Below are positions 10,610 to 22,335 of a DNA stretch of 64,000 bases, one piece after another. Numbering within the stretch: the stretch's first letter is position 1; each line of letters starts with the position of its first letter. This stretch comes from Gracilaria gracilis (lineage: Eukaryota > Rhodophyta > Florideophyceae > Gracilariales > Gracilariaceae): contig JARGSG010000013.1 of assembly GCA_030374805.1 (NCBI GenBank), positions 806,001-870,000 of the forward strand. The letters run 5' to 3'. The notes under the pieces are model-generated. The model saw only the letters and a list, made by a program, of their open reading frames with translations. It made no database searches and had not been told where the DNA came from. The position numbers and the translations under genes are program-made.

Positions 10610-11700
10610 TTATTGATCCCCTTTCTGAAAAAGAAAGGTCTGTGCGCGGGTGTCTCTGTCAGACTTGTTCTTTGTCTCCTCCTTCTCAGACCCAATCAAA
10701 TTGGCTTTGGACATGGCTCTCATTTTCTCCTTGCATTTCTCACGATCCCGCCACCAATGACCGAGCTCAACGCACACACGACACGGATTTTCTTGTTTCA
10801 TCTTCTTGAAATAGGCCTCGCGATCGCCCCTATTGTGTTCCTTACGTTTTCCAAGCATTGTCGCTCGGATTTTCTCTGTGCCATCCACCACTTGAGAGAG
10901 CGATTGTAACGCTTCTTCAAGCGTAAACATCGGAACCTCATCGAAGCTTCCTTTTGAAATCTTCTGCTTGATGACAGATATCTTCTCACAAACTTTCTGC
11001 TTCAGTTCTAAGTCTAGATTTTCCGTCTTATCCAAAACTGTTTCCACTATTCTAACTTCATCATCATTTAGCATCAATTGAAAATTCAACTTGTTAACAC
11101 GCACAATCTGCCTCGATGTCAACTGGAAGATCGGAGAGTTTATAGTATCCACTGTGAGTTGCGCATTCTGTATCAATATTATGACAAACTGTCGACTAGT
11201 CATGACATTCAGTTGAAAAGTCTGGTTGGCGTAGCTAGCAACTCTTCTATTAAAACGGCTGACGAATGCTGACACAGCCTCATTTGGCTGCCTTTGGCAG
11301 TTATGAATCTTGCTGAGTAAGTCTACTTCGCGTCGTACACTTCCAGTAGGGCTATCCTTTGCAATAGTGTCAATAACGTCTTCAATGAGTTTCATCCTGG
11401 TAGAGTCTTCTGGCATATAACGCATAGACAGCTTCTCCGCTTGCTCTGTGTTATCCAACATTTTTTTAGCAGTGTCATCACAGGCAAGATATCTCAAGTG
11501 TCCAGCACCTTTGCAAATTGCTCCGGACTTTTTGTCTACCTCTGCCAATTTATTCATCATTTCCATCCATCCTCGAAGCGAGTTGCGATACTTCACCTTC
11601 GAGGTTTTGTTCGTTTCGAACTTGGGGCCACTGTGAATGCCACCATTAGACTCTGACACAGTAGGACCCCCTGGGCCCATAACTGTAAAGCCATCGTCAG
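10610..11700 (-). pseudogene. Copia gag region, fossil
   Basis: About 360 codons with the helical capsid-type composition of copia Gag (segments YMPEDSTRMKLIEDVIDTI and AVSAFVSRFNRRVASYANQT). Near the end is a zinc-knuckle-like stretch, CRVCVELGHWWRDREKC. It starts just inside the 5' LTR. A candidate primer site beginning TGGGCCCAGG lies four bases inside the LTR and overlaps the start. Confidence 0.8.
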
Positions 11701-11968
11701 TCATGATGTCAATACGTCTTTCGTGGGGCTACGGTGTCAGCGTAAATACGGAGCAACGATATTCAGTCAGCAACAAACGCTGGGCTCTCTTCTCGCTCGC
11801 CTCTTGCTTCGTCTTTTTACTGCGTTGCCTCTCTCCTGTTCTTCTTATCTAATGCCTTGGCTAAGTTCTGTGCGCAATCAAAGGTTGTCTTCGTATCGGC
11901 TTCCAACGGTCGCTGACAGAGCTGCCAGATTAAGCTCAATTTAATTCGAAGTCTTCTGCTTTCTTACA
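11684..11968 (-). repeat. 5' LTR of the copia element
   Basis: Partner of 7289-7569. On the plus strand it begins TGTAAAGCC and ends CTTACA, giving the usual TG...CA ends. Similarity by eye is in the mid-80s percent (not counted). Confidence 0.88.
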
Positions 11969-12538
11969 ATAGTACAGGAGGTTAGCTACACAATATAAAG
12001 TGTTGGGGCAACTAAGCCCCGCCACTAAGTAAATATTTCCAACCAAGGCTCGCTCTAGACTCTTCGCCTTCTGTGGTATTCAACTCCTCCTTGTAAGGAT
12101 ATCCCGTAGCATATAAACCGTTTATCCGCCCTGCGTCAACCAAACAAACCCAATTGTGGGAGTATTGCACCGCTATTTGTCGCGTTTGCATTGTATAAGG
12201 GTTTGCCTGGCTTTACCGTGTCTCTTTGTTATTCCCGTGACTTCCCCTTTCTCTTTTTCTATTTTTCGGGTTGTTCTCGGCGACCCGCGACTCGTGCTGA
12301 CACCTGTCTACACTTGCCACCCCTGTGGAACACCACCTCATCTGAGGATACGCACGCACCGTTCACACGGATTCCAGCTTCTGGTTTACCTTCCTACGCG
12401 TAACGTGAAGGGTGGCTTCGGCCTTACAAACCGGCTCCGCCGTGTCATTTCTGGAAGGGGTTTGCTACTGTGGTACCTCCCCTGAGAATGATCCCGAACG
12501 TCTTCGTGGTTCTTTTACCATTGGGGCATTGCACTACA
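11969..12538 (+). repeat. 5' LTR of gypsy A, second part
   Basis: It resumes the LTR at TACAGGAGGTTAGC and runs to GCACTACA, matching 22530-23102 of the 3' LTR. Confidence 0.88.
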
Positions 12539-12541
12539 AAC

Positions 12542-12560
12542 TGGTCTCCGGACTTAGAAG
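12542..12560 (+). other. Primer-binding site of gypsy A
   Basis: TGGTCTCCGGACTTAGAAG starts three bases after the 5' LTR. Its complement ends in GAGACCA, fitting a tRNA 3' end with A73 and CCA. The implied acceptor strand (C1-G72 with GGGAG in the sister copies) fits eukaryotic tRNA-Tyr. Elements C and D have the same site, and B has a decayed one. Confidence 0.7.
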
Positions 12561-12649
12561 CTTTTCTGTGTGCTTTTCCTCTTTTGGAGGTGATTTCTGC
12601 TGCGTCCGGGAGATTCCGTGTACTAACGTTTAACGGTCTCACCGATGTC

Positions 12650-14400
12650 TCGGAATCCATCTGAGGTGAAGCCGGCGGCTACCCGCAGCCACTTCCGTGA
12701 TGATGAAGATGTTCGCGATGATCGGGTGGTTTCTAAAATACCGATTCGGGCTGGTCCTACCCTCGCCGCGAAGGTTTCCACTCGGACTTCGAGCCAACAC
12801 CGGGAGTCCCGGGACCTTCCTTTGCCTTCGTTGGCCAGCTCTCGGCCTGTTGCCGGGCCTGCTCCAGTCGCTACTGATCCGCCTTTGGCGTCCCAGCCAG
12901 CAGCCGATGTTGCGGGATCCTTACCTCGTCGGATTCTAACCAGAGTCACTCAAATGGTTCTACTTCTTCTGACTCTGAGTCGGAGGATGGTCGCCATGAG
13001 CGCTTTTCCCGCTCTAAGCGGTCGTCTGCCACCCAGGAGGTGATGCGCTCCGACACCAAGGGCAGGAGACACTCCGGACTCCGGGAATTGAAGCCTACGA
13101 ATAGGATGTTCCGAAAGTTACTTTCGTACCGATACTATCGGCTGGAAGATTCATTGCTGGATCGCACACCCCGTGGAACGGGCCGAGTGAAAGATTGCAT
13201 CAAGCGCATGCCACTTTCACTGAGGAACCAGAACTTTTCTGGAGAGGATCCAATTATAATCTTGGATTTCCTCGCTCGCTTCGTGGCGGAGGCCGATATA
13301 CTCGATATGAACGATGGACAGGCCTACGAGGCGCTGCCGTACTTTTTACGGGGAGTGGCCGAAGACCGATTTCACTCTGTAAGAGGTTCGTCGAGAGCCT
13401 CCGAAGGACAGGTCACGTGCTGGCCGGAGGCCGTCCAGTACCTCTTGAGGTCGTACGTGACAAATGATGCCATTCAGTCAGCGATTCTCGCGTTGAGGGA
13501 TACCAGACAGCTCCCTAGAGAGGTCGAAACCGATTATTCGGTGCGCCTCAACAAGGCTTTCCACCGCTGTGGCAATGTCTACCCCGCTGAAAACGTTCTA
13601 CGTTGTTCATTGATGGTCTGAGCCCAGCCATCATGGCACTCGTCGCCCGACGTCGGGAGGACAAACCGAGGATTACTTACCTCGAGTTGGTCCAAGCCGC
13701 TCGCGCGGAGGGTGATGCACTACGTGCCCGTGGTCCTCAGTCGAGGTCGAGGCCCGCTAAAGCCTTGGTAATGGATGACCGCTTCCCATCGCTCTCGCTA
13801 ATCGCGTACGAACATCCACAACAGGGATATGACAACCTCCAGCTTGTGCATGGCGAAGTCGCTTCCGTGCCGACCACGGAACTCCCGTCCACGACGGATG
13901 CATCGTACGATACGGCGCTGGCCGACCTAGCGCTATACGCCGACAACCGTCGTATGATGGCACCTCCTATTCCCTATTGGAATGAAGGTACCCGTTTTCA
14001 ACGTCCTGGATGGAGCGACACCCGCCCTGCGGTTCGATTCGTTAATGCTCGGAATGGTAACCCGCAAGCGGGGGCGTCGTGGCTAATTTGCCACTTGTGT
14101 TATACACATGGGCACACTTCGCCTCAGTGTCTCCTCTCGATGAGAAAGTTGCCGAAAGTAGTGGTCAACTACGAGGCACCCACTCCCGAGGAGAAGCGAG
14201 TCGTCCCGGTCGCATCTTATCTGCGCGCCAAGACGGACTTCTTTCACGTCATCCCGCAATCGCGACCACTCCCGGCAAGACCGATTGTCTCTGCTCCGCA
14301 GGTCGTTGATGCAAATGCCACTCGCGTGGTGAACCCTCATCGAGGTGCCCAAGCCCTCGTGGTCGAGGACCCTGAGACGCCGCCGCAGGCGGAAGACCAG
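12650..14400 (+). pseudogene. Gypsy A gag region, fossil
   Basis: The Ser/Arg-rich N-terminal part is followed by a capsid-like segment (LARFVAEADILDMNDGQAYE, then WPEAVQYLLRSYVTNDA). Near the end is a CCHC zinc knuckle, CHLCYTHGHTSPQC, with classic C-x2-C-x4-H-x4-C spacing. The sister copy D has the same arrangement of overlapping frames, so the frame layout is at least partly a family trait and not decay of one copy. Confidence 0.85.
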
Positions 14401-14409
14401 GGAAACTAA

Positions 14410-15550
14410 TGAGGGGAGTCTCCGCTCAGGGAGAGGCGTCCTCAGAGTCGAGCTCGAGGTCGCCCGAGGCGTCATTGCCTCGCTCCCCGGTGAAGATCCT
14501 GTCAAGTAGTGACACCGCTGACGCGGATTCAGAACACTTTAGTGTTCTGCGTCGACCTTGGATACGGGTAAAGAATAACCGGATCCCGGATAGAATCATG
14601 TTCATGGCCAAGCGAAACTATAAATTTTACGCTGATCTTGGCCTCAACCCCCAGTTTTTGGTAAGATTTCTAACTGTCCTGGACACAGGTGCTGGCACGA
14701 ACTTCGTCATGGAGTCCGCATTGCCCTCGCTGGTGCGGTCTCATATCCGCTCAGAAGCGGTCCCGAACGTCGCTGACGCGAATAACAACCCGTTATCAAC
14801 GGTGGGAACTGTCGACTTGGTCGTCAGGTTCGGCACCTCTATGTTGAAGCTCTACTTTGTCGTTTGCCGTTCGTTGGCTGCGCCAGTTATACTGGGATAC
14901 GACTACTGCCACAGGTTTGTCGAAGCAATCCGGCCCCGCCTAAGGCGCGTGGAATTCGACGACGGATCATCAGTACCGATTGTCCGTCGCCCACTTAAGC
15001 GCGCTTCATAGAAGCAAGTTCCGCTGCCTGCTGCGCAGGAACCATCGCCCGCCACGCGGGAGTCCACGAAGCTCCTCGTTCCCGCGTCGGTTTCTATACC
15101 GCTGGAGTCCCAGGTTATGGTGAAGGTCAACTCCCGTCAACACGGTATTCGGGTCCTACAGTCCCTTTCCTCGTTGTACGAGAAGTGTAGACTCGCCGTT
15201 TCAAACGAAATTGTGCAGGTGCACCCGGATACTCCGTTTCGAATCTTGGTTGCCAACCTTGGCACCAAACCCCAGTATCTGGTAAAGAACCAAGTGATTG
15301 GATCAGTCACCCCGCACCCGCTCGCGATGCTGCCGACGCGGATGACTGCTGCCGATATTCTTGGATTGGTTACCTCCAAGGAGGAAGACAGTTCAGAGAG
15401 CCCCGACGCTTTTTCTAATGAGGAGGAAGACACCGCCGTTTCAACGAAGAAGTCGCCGAATGATTCGTATTTGCAACCTGTTTCCGACACAGAACAGCGT
15501 CGTCCTACAAACTGCGACCGGCTTGACCCGGTGAAGGCTCTGGAATAGCT
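14410..15550 (+). pseudogene. Gypsy A protease region, fossil
   Basis: It contains the aspartic protease motif VLDTGAGTNFV and the downstream hydrophobic turn APVILGYDYCHRF. A less conserved segment then leads into reverse transcriptase. The gag stop and the start of this frame overlap as TAATG, as in copy D. Confidence 0.85.
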
Positions 15551-15599
15551 GTACCTCGGTCACGTACCGGTATCGCACCGCGAACAACTCCGTAATATG

Positions 15600-16900
15600 C
15601 TACGAGAATTTACCACGATGTGGAATGGCTCTCTTGGAGAGATTTCTGCTACGGAACACCGTATCGACTTGTTGCCTAACGCGCTTCCGGTGGCGCAAGC
15701 CCCGTACCGGGCAGGGCCGAAAACTCGGGAAGAGAGGCAGTTCCAAGCGGACAAGATGCTCCGCGCCGGGGTGATTGAACCCGGTCAATCACCCTGAGCT
15801 TCTCCAGCTGTACTGGCATTGAAGGCCGACGGCACGAGGCGATTTTGTATCGACTACTGCCAGCTCAACGCCGTACCTGTACGGGATAGCTACCCCGTAC
15901 CACATATAGACGAGTGCATTGACTCGCTTGGCAATGCTACCGTGTTCACGGCGTTGGATGCCAATTGAGGATATTGGGAGTTCCCTGTAAGGGAAGAGGA
16001 CCGCGACAAGACTGCGTTCGTCTGCCATTTTGGGTCCTACCGCTTCAAGCGGATTCCGTTTGGTTTAACCAACGGCCCCGCTACTTTTCGGCGAGCGGTC
16101 AATATTCTGCTGAACAGTTTCAAGTGGCGGTCGTGCTTGGTATATCTGGATGACATCATTGTCTTCTCAGATAACCTTGACGACCACCTCACCCATGTCA
16201 GGGAAATTCTACCCGTTTTACGGGATGCTGGTATTACCCTCAAGCTGAGGAAGTGTGAGTTCTTCACAGATACGATCAAGTATCTGCGACACGAGATCCG
16301 TCCTGAACGGCTGTCGATCGAGGAAGCTCGCGTAAAATCCCTCGTTGAGGCAAAGCAACCCCGTACTCAGACGGAACTGTAGTCCCTTCTGGGGCTAGTC
16401 AACGTCTACCGACGGTTCATCCCGAACTTTTCGGATATCGCGGCACCGCTTAACTCGCTACTGCGTAAGTGACAGCCACCGAAACTGGAACCCTTAAGGC
16501 CCGCGCAAGCGGATGCGTTCAACTCCTTAAAGAAGGCTGTCACGTCAGCACCGATCCTATCGTTACCCAAATTGATATTGTCGTACTCCGTGGACATGGA
16601 CTCGAGCGACTACCAAGTCGGTTGCGCTTTTTCAAACCACCCCAGAAAGGGAACGGAAGCCAATTGGTTATTGGTCGCGTTCGCTGAACGTTCACGAACG
16701 GAACTACTCTGTATCAGAGAAAGATTGTCTCGCCGTTGTGTTGGCGCTTTCCACTCTCCGCCCCTATCTTATGGGTGTTCACTTTACCGTGTACATGGAC
16801 CATTCCTCATTGAGATGGTTGATTAATATCTCCGATCTATCGGGCCGCCTCATGCGGTGAATACTCTGCTTAGCGAAATACGACTTCACGATCATATATA
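15600..16900 (+). pseudogene. Gypsy A reverse transcriptase-RNase H region, fossil
   Basis: The RT palm motif VYLDDIIVFSDNLDDH is at about 16140, with the conserved region upstream (RFCIDYCQLNAV). RNase H-like sequence follows up to the integrase. It is heavily interrupted. Confidence 0.85.
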
Positions 16901-16909
16901 AGAAGGGAG

Positions 16910-18300
16910 CGTTGTACACTCAGGCTGATGCGCTTTCGCGTCTACCCACCAGTGGAGAAGCCCTCGCAACCAAAGATGAAGAGATTCAGTGCCTCGTCGT
17001 AGACGGAAAGGAACCAAAAGACCCAGATTGGCCAGAAGATCTGGATATAGACGCTGACTTTGACGAACTCCTCGTCTCTGGCGAGGTTGCCACTGAGAAA
17101 CCCCCACCGGGGAATTTTGTTCCCATTACTCCAGAAGAACTGCTAAAAGAGCAATTCGGAGTCCCCTTTTGTGTAGGGATACGCGCCCGTCTTAACGGTG
17201 GTGAAGTACTCCCTTTCGAGGTGAATGACCGAAAATACCTCGTGAGGACAGTTGAGGTAAACCCACAAGTAGTGGTTCCGCATTCCCTGCAGTCGCGGTT
17301 GTTGCATTTAACGCATTACCCGAAGATCGGTGGTCACGCCGGGGGCCGCAAGCTTAATCTCACCCTGAGAAGGGACTTCTACTGGCCCGTCATGGCAGTG
17401 GATTGCTACGCCACGGCACGCTTATGTACGGAGTGTGCAAAGAGCCGAGTTAAACTTCGAAAGAACAGCAATGCACTGAAGCTTTTCCCTGCCAGGGCAC
17501 CGCTTGAGTTTTCCACGATCAACATTCTCGGACCACTCCTCACAACGAGGCGGGGCAGCAAGTTTTTACTTGTCATCACCAACCGCTTCTCGAAGCTGGT
17601 TCGGACAGTTCCTCTTTGGAGGATATCTGCTTTCATGGTGGATAACGCGTTCGCTACCCATTGGGTATTCGCGTATGAACCTCCAGTGGAGTTGGTATCC
17701 GACAACGGAAAGCAGTTTGCGTCTAGGTTCTTCCAGGATGTGTGTCGCATCCTGGACGTAAAGAACCTGTTCACAACTACTTATCGCCCCCAATATTGGG
17801 CAATTCGAACGGTTTAACCGGACAATGCTGGCATATCTGCGTTCTTACGTTGCTGACCAGCCAAAGACTTGGGATCCGTACACAACACTCAGGTTCACCG
17901 GACTACCGGGGTATCGCCATTCGAGTTGGTACTATCCCGTTCGCCCCCGCCTGTGGCGTTGGAACCGCAACCTACTCTTGGAACCATCCCATCCGTGGGC
18001 AACTACCGTAACAATTGGAAACAATGGCCAACCAAGTTGGTTCCTGCTGCGCGGAAGTCTATGGAATGTGCCCAGGCCGCTTACAAGCGTGATTTTGACA
18101 ACCGCTTACGGCGTCCTGACACTCCGCCGATTGCGGTTGGCAACTACATCTATGTACGGAAGGAGTACTATAACCCGGAACGGGAAAGGCGCCACAAGCC
18201 CTCTCCAGTGGCGGACGGCCCCTTCAGGGTGATCTCTACAACTATCGACACTGTCGTGGTGAAGATGGGCGATACGCACGGGCCGTTTTCTCGCGATCGC
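16910..18300 (+). pseudogene. Gypsy A integrase region, fossil
   Basis: The His-His-Cys-Cys zinc domain is visible (HYPKIGGHAGG ... CTECAKSR), followed by the catalytic core with VSDNGKQFAS. The C-terminal part around 18100-18290 has the GPFRVIST type motif of gypsy integrases. Confidence 0.85.
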
Positions 18301-19880
18301 GTTGTCCTGGCCCCTCCACCCTCTTCTGAGGTAGTACTGGACAGTACTCCCGTTTCTACGGGTACACCAACACCGAATAATCCGGGGACATCAGTGGTCG
18401 AACGACCTATAGTTCTACCACACCCCACCCGGGGCCTCTCAGATATACCGATGTTATCGGAAACCCCGGCACAGCCGGAACTCTCAGGCCTACACGGCCT
18501 AATTCCTTCTTCTTCTACCGCCCATGGTCGGATTATCACCTGCCAGGCGAAACCTCCAACGCACCCCCCCGTTGCTTCGTCTAAGAAGGGGGAGGGAAAC
18601 AGCTGCTCTGACGGAGATCTTTCGCCGTCGCAACGGAACTCACACCGTGAAGCACGTAAAGGTGTTGCAGGATCGCTGCCACTCTCGCGGAACGACAGCC
18701 GATCTGCAGTGCCAAGCCCCTCTCAGGGTTTGTCGTCTTCGAACGTCGACGAACCCTTCGTGGAGGTGGTTGAATCTGCATCGCAGTTGCCGCAGCACGC
18801 ATAGAACAGCACCCCTTCGGGGAACGTTCGTAAGCACGTGTCAGTGGCGCCCTCCAGCCGGGAGGACGCTGCGGCAGAGGAACCCAGCACTTGGAATGCA
18901 ACACCTCGTGGCGAGAGAACTATCCCCGTCAAGGGCGATATGAGTACGCGCATTACGCGGACTTTGCACCGTGGTACACAAGACACGACTATACAGTCGG
19001 CGCCGCAAGCGCGGAACGACAACCGTCCTGTTGTACCAAGCCCCATACGGGGTGTTCCCGCATCTCCCTTCGTTGAGGATTCCCCCGCTGAAGCGATTAC
19101 TCGCGTGCCCTCATTGCCGTAGAATGCGGAGCGAAGCCCCGAAGATGAGGCAGTGACGCTGGGCGCAAGAGTCAACACCCCACTGAGGAACGTTCAGACG
19201 AATCCGTCAGTAGCGCCCTCCAGCCGGGAGGACGCTGCAACGAGAAGCCCGACCGTTATGAACGGAACACCTCATCGCGAGGGAAGACCACTCATGCATG
19301 GCAAAGCGCGCTTGCGCAGTCACGCTCCGAGCGCCTCGGTAGAACCTGCCACCGCCAGCACGACACCGGCCGCTCCGGAGTTTTCACCAGTCTACGACGG
19401 CATAATACGTCCGACTAAGACGAAACCTCCCCAAGTAGTGCGCACAGCGCCGGCTGTACACGCCCCACACGAGAAGAGTGCTGTACACGCCCCAAACAGG
19501 ACCAGCACAGCACACGCCGGCTTACCGGAAATAGCCACCGCACGCGAGGTGCCAAGCCAGCAGGGCACGGCGCAGCCGTTGAAGAGTCCAGGCCCCAGGG
19601 AGGCGGATCGGACTAGAGCAAATTCCAGCCAACCGTTGTTGGGGTCACGTGCCCGTACACGGGAGGACGTGCCACACGCGCCCCTTCCCGCTAAGCGCGG
19701 AGCACCCCCACCGGGGGATACGACGACAACGTCATCGCCAAGGCAGATCGACCCACGCAGACTCGCGATACGGGAGGACTACCACTCAAGTGGGAGAGCA
19801 ACACCCCGTAGGGACGGCACCGATACCACCTTGGTGGGCCCCAACACCCTCTTGAGGGACATTTTCCCCCAGTAAGGGAC
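18300..19880 (+). pseudogene. Long repeated Ser/Pro/Thr-rich linker of gypsy A
   Basis: About 500 codons of low-complexity sequence between integrase and chromodomain. It contains an internal direct repeat with a period near 367 bases: the segment coding SVAPSSREDAA occurs at about 18841 and 19209. A second motif, VPSPxxG followed by PFVE, occurs at about 18710 and 19034. The segment is likely disordered and grew by duplication. Confidence 0.65.
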
Positions 19881-19893
19881 CACTCCACGCGAA

Positions 19894-20148
19894 GTGATGA
19901 CAACACGACGAGGCCGAGAAGTGCACATGCAGGAGTACGTCGTCGACCGAGTAATCGGGCATTTCTACGACGGGAACGGCGACCTGCTCTACCGCGTTCT
20001 TTGGTACGGCTATGGCCCCGAAGGAGATACACAGGAACCGATCGAACACCTCCCCCGATCACGGGTCGTACAGTATCACCGGCGCGCCGGTACCGCACTC
20101 CCAGGCACGCTGGAAAGAGCCCAAGTGGGATACGTGATAACCGTCTAG
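19894..20148 (+). pseudogene. Chromodomain of gypsy A
   Basis: A chromodomain fold is readable: EYVVDRVIGHFYDGNG, then LLYRVLWYGYGPEGDTQEP and HLPRSRVVQYHRR. This matches the aromatic-cage pattern Y-V-V ... W-x-G-Y ... D-T-x-E-P, with Gln in place of the usual Trp before Glu. In chromoviruses it guides integration to heterochromatin. It sits at the end of the pol region. Confidence 0.8.
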
Positions 20149-20423
20149 AACGGGAGAAAAGAAGAAAGGACTAATAGAAGTAGAATTGAAGAAGGACCGT
20201 CAAGGACGGGAAGTTTACTTTGTGTTCATCATGTTGTCATGGAAGAGCCGGTCGAACCGGAAAAGAACCCTAGACGGGCACTAGTGGTTCGAGCCGCTAC
20301 CCCACTATGTGGAGCATCCCCGCCGAGGCGGTTCGCCAAGCCATCAGCCATTTCGACGACATCACCCGAAGCTTCGGTAGCGCTGGGGCCTGCATCACGC
20401 AGGAAGCGGGCAATGATCTCGTG

Positions 20424-21884
20424 CTAATTCAGCGGCCCAGAACTGGGATTGCCTGATCCGGCGCTCGCCGAAGTCGGGAGAGGACCATGCTCTTGTTCCG
20501 TCGTCACCGCCGCAGCGTACTGCTCCGTATTAGGATCAGCTGGAGTCTTCGAACCCGGCTCCGCCGGAGCGTTGTCAACCTGGTTGTCATTCCCGACCGC
20601 ATCGGCTTCGTCACCGTCGTCTTCGACCGTCTCGCCCGATGCATCATGGTCGTTATCCACCATTGGATCTCCCCCACTGTAAGCGTGATAATAATCGCCC
20701 GAGTCGACATACCCTCGCGGGTGGTCGCTAGGTATTTTACGCGGGGCAGCCCGGAATTCTTCCGCTTCTTCGCGGCTGATTTCCCAGTAGTCCCACGGGT
20801 CGAAATATACGAGATCGCCCGCGAGTGGGGGTATTGCGCACGATTCCGGAACCGGAACCGCCACTACCACCGTCTCGACGGCCAGTTCGTTCGATGGGAC
20901 CCTCTTCCCAACGAACGTTCTCGATGTAATCGAGTAGCCCCAACATTTCTTCCTCGTTTGCAGTGCCCCCGAGGGGGATTTGCAAGTCCAGGCTACGGAT
21001 GGCCGCCCGCACGCGGAGTTGTACGTACCCAAGCCGATACTGGTCGTAGGCCTCGATGACGATGTATGCCGCGAAGCGGGTAGCCCACTCGGTCACCAAA
21101 ACTGACCATAGCCCTGACCGGGGATCCGTGAGGAGGAACGACCCCATATAGGTGAAGACCGGGGCAGTTCAACATAACACCCCCGGCACGCCTCCAGGGA
21201 GGACCACCACTCTGGGAGTGAGACGTAACGACCACGTCGGTGAGGTGCAGCGATGCGCTCTACCTCCACGTTCTGATATGGAACGAAGAACCCGAATCGG
21301 GAGCGCCAACACCGTTCATAACGGATGAAGTTCTGGAAGAAGTTCGACCGGGATGCCGGGGGAAGATAGCGAAACTCAGCCCGAAGTATCGGTCGCTCCC
21401 AGCACATGGCTGCCTGCCACGCTGCAGGAAAGTTCCTCCGTGGGAAGGTTTCCAAGGCCGCGAGGCGGTCGCAGTACGTCAGCTCCCCGCGTGTGCGGTA
21501 AAAGACGACATCAAAGTCGTACCTCGCGGGGATGGGGAACTCGAATGGAGCCCGACGAAGCCGTTGGTAACCAAGCATGACGAGCGCCGCGTGTGCGCTC
21601 GCCACCGATGATCTGCCGTCACGACGGATGTGATGGGTAAGAATCGCTATGCGGTAAGTCCAATCCCACGACCCCGTGACGTCGGCGGGTAGGTCCCCCG
21701 GAAGGGTGTTGGTTGCATCAGCGTACGCCATTACCAATGCCTCATTGACGACTGCCAATGGATGATACCAGGGCGCGTGCCTCAACCTGAGGGCGTGTGA
21801 TCGATTGTTCGGATTCAGCCCCACCAGGTTATCGTAATGCGGCCAGACGCGCACCGGCATGCCGGCTGGTATGACTCCCGCCAT
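20424..21884 (-). pseudogene. Opposite-strand reading frame in gypsy A, between chromodomain and 3' LTR
   Basis: Long reading frames on the strand opposite to gag-pol fill the space before the 3' LTR. The first (263 codons) begins MAGVIPAGMPVRVWPHYDNL and is rich in Arg, Tyr, Trp and Phe; a later part is acidic (DDGDEADAVGNDNQ). I recognise no domain, signal peptide or envelope feature. Some plant LTR elements carry antisense accessory frames in the same place. Element C has frames in the equivalent position. Confidence 0.5.
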
Positions 21885-22335
21885 CGGGTGATGCGCTTGC
21901 AGGCCTGCCCCCCCAACGGGTTGGTTAGACGGCTGAACCGTAGGATGCGTCGTCGGAAGCGCCCTTGCTTGCGCAGGTTGGTTGCCGCCTTGCGGAAGTT
22001 GTTGGTTGGTGTTGCCCTGTGCCAGGGGGACGGACCGGAAGCCAGTGAATTATCCCTGCGGAGTGTGGTTCAGTTGCTGACCGGGCATTTCCGTAATAGT
22101 AAAGTCGATAACCGGCGTGGCCGGGGATGTTGAGTGCGTTGGTGAGGCTCATGGAACGAGTTGTCGGAGGGATTCGCCTTGTGAAGAAGTATGCGCTGCG
22201 TAGGCAGGTGTGGTGTGCGCTGTTTCAAAAAGAATTGCCGTCGAGCCGGAGTAGGGCATTTCTTTATAGTCTTGGTCCGCCATCGCGTCGCTCGTGAAAA
22301 GCGTCGCGCCCTCGGCTAAGGAGAGGAATACGAAG

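Larger units (their letters stand above)
7289..11968 (-). mobile_element. Ty1/copia LTR element, fossil, inserted in the 5' LTR of gypsy A
   Basis: It lies on the minus strand between LTRs of about 281 bp (7289-7569) and 285 bp (11684-11968). The host LTR sequence is flush on both sides, with a decayed 5-bp target duplication (GCAGT/ATAGT; the intact 3' LTR reads ACAGT there). Gag lies first (about 10600-11700). Then come integrase and RT-RNase H, in the order typical of copia, with the RT motif CIDIKGAYLQSGP. A purine run AAGAAAAG directly precedes the 3' LTR. It is broken, with a handful of breaks, but full length. It is younger than the LTR it sits in. Confidence 0.9.

Noticed and set aside
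20487-21611. Plus-strand frames of 123-190 codons in gypsy A near the 3' LTR
   Set aside because: They are shadows of the longer opposite-strand frame, with less protein-like composition. I kept only the minus-strand frame.
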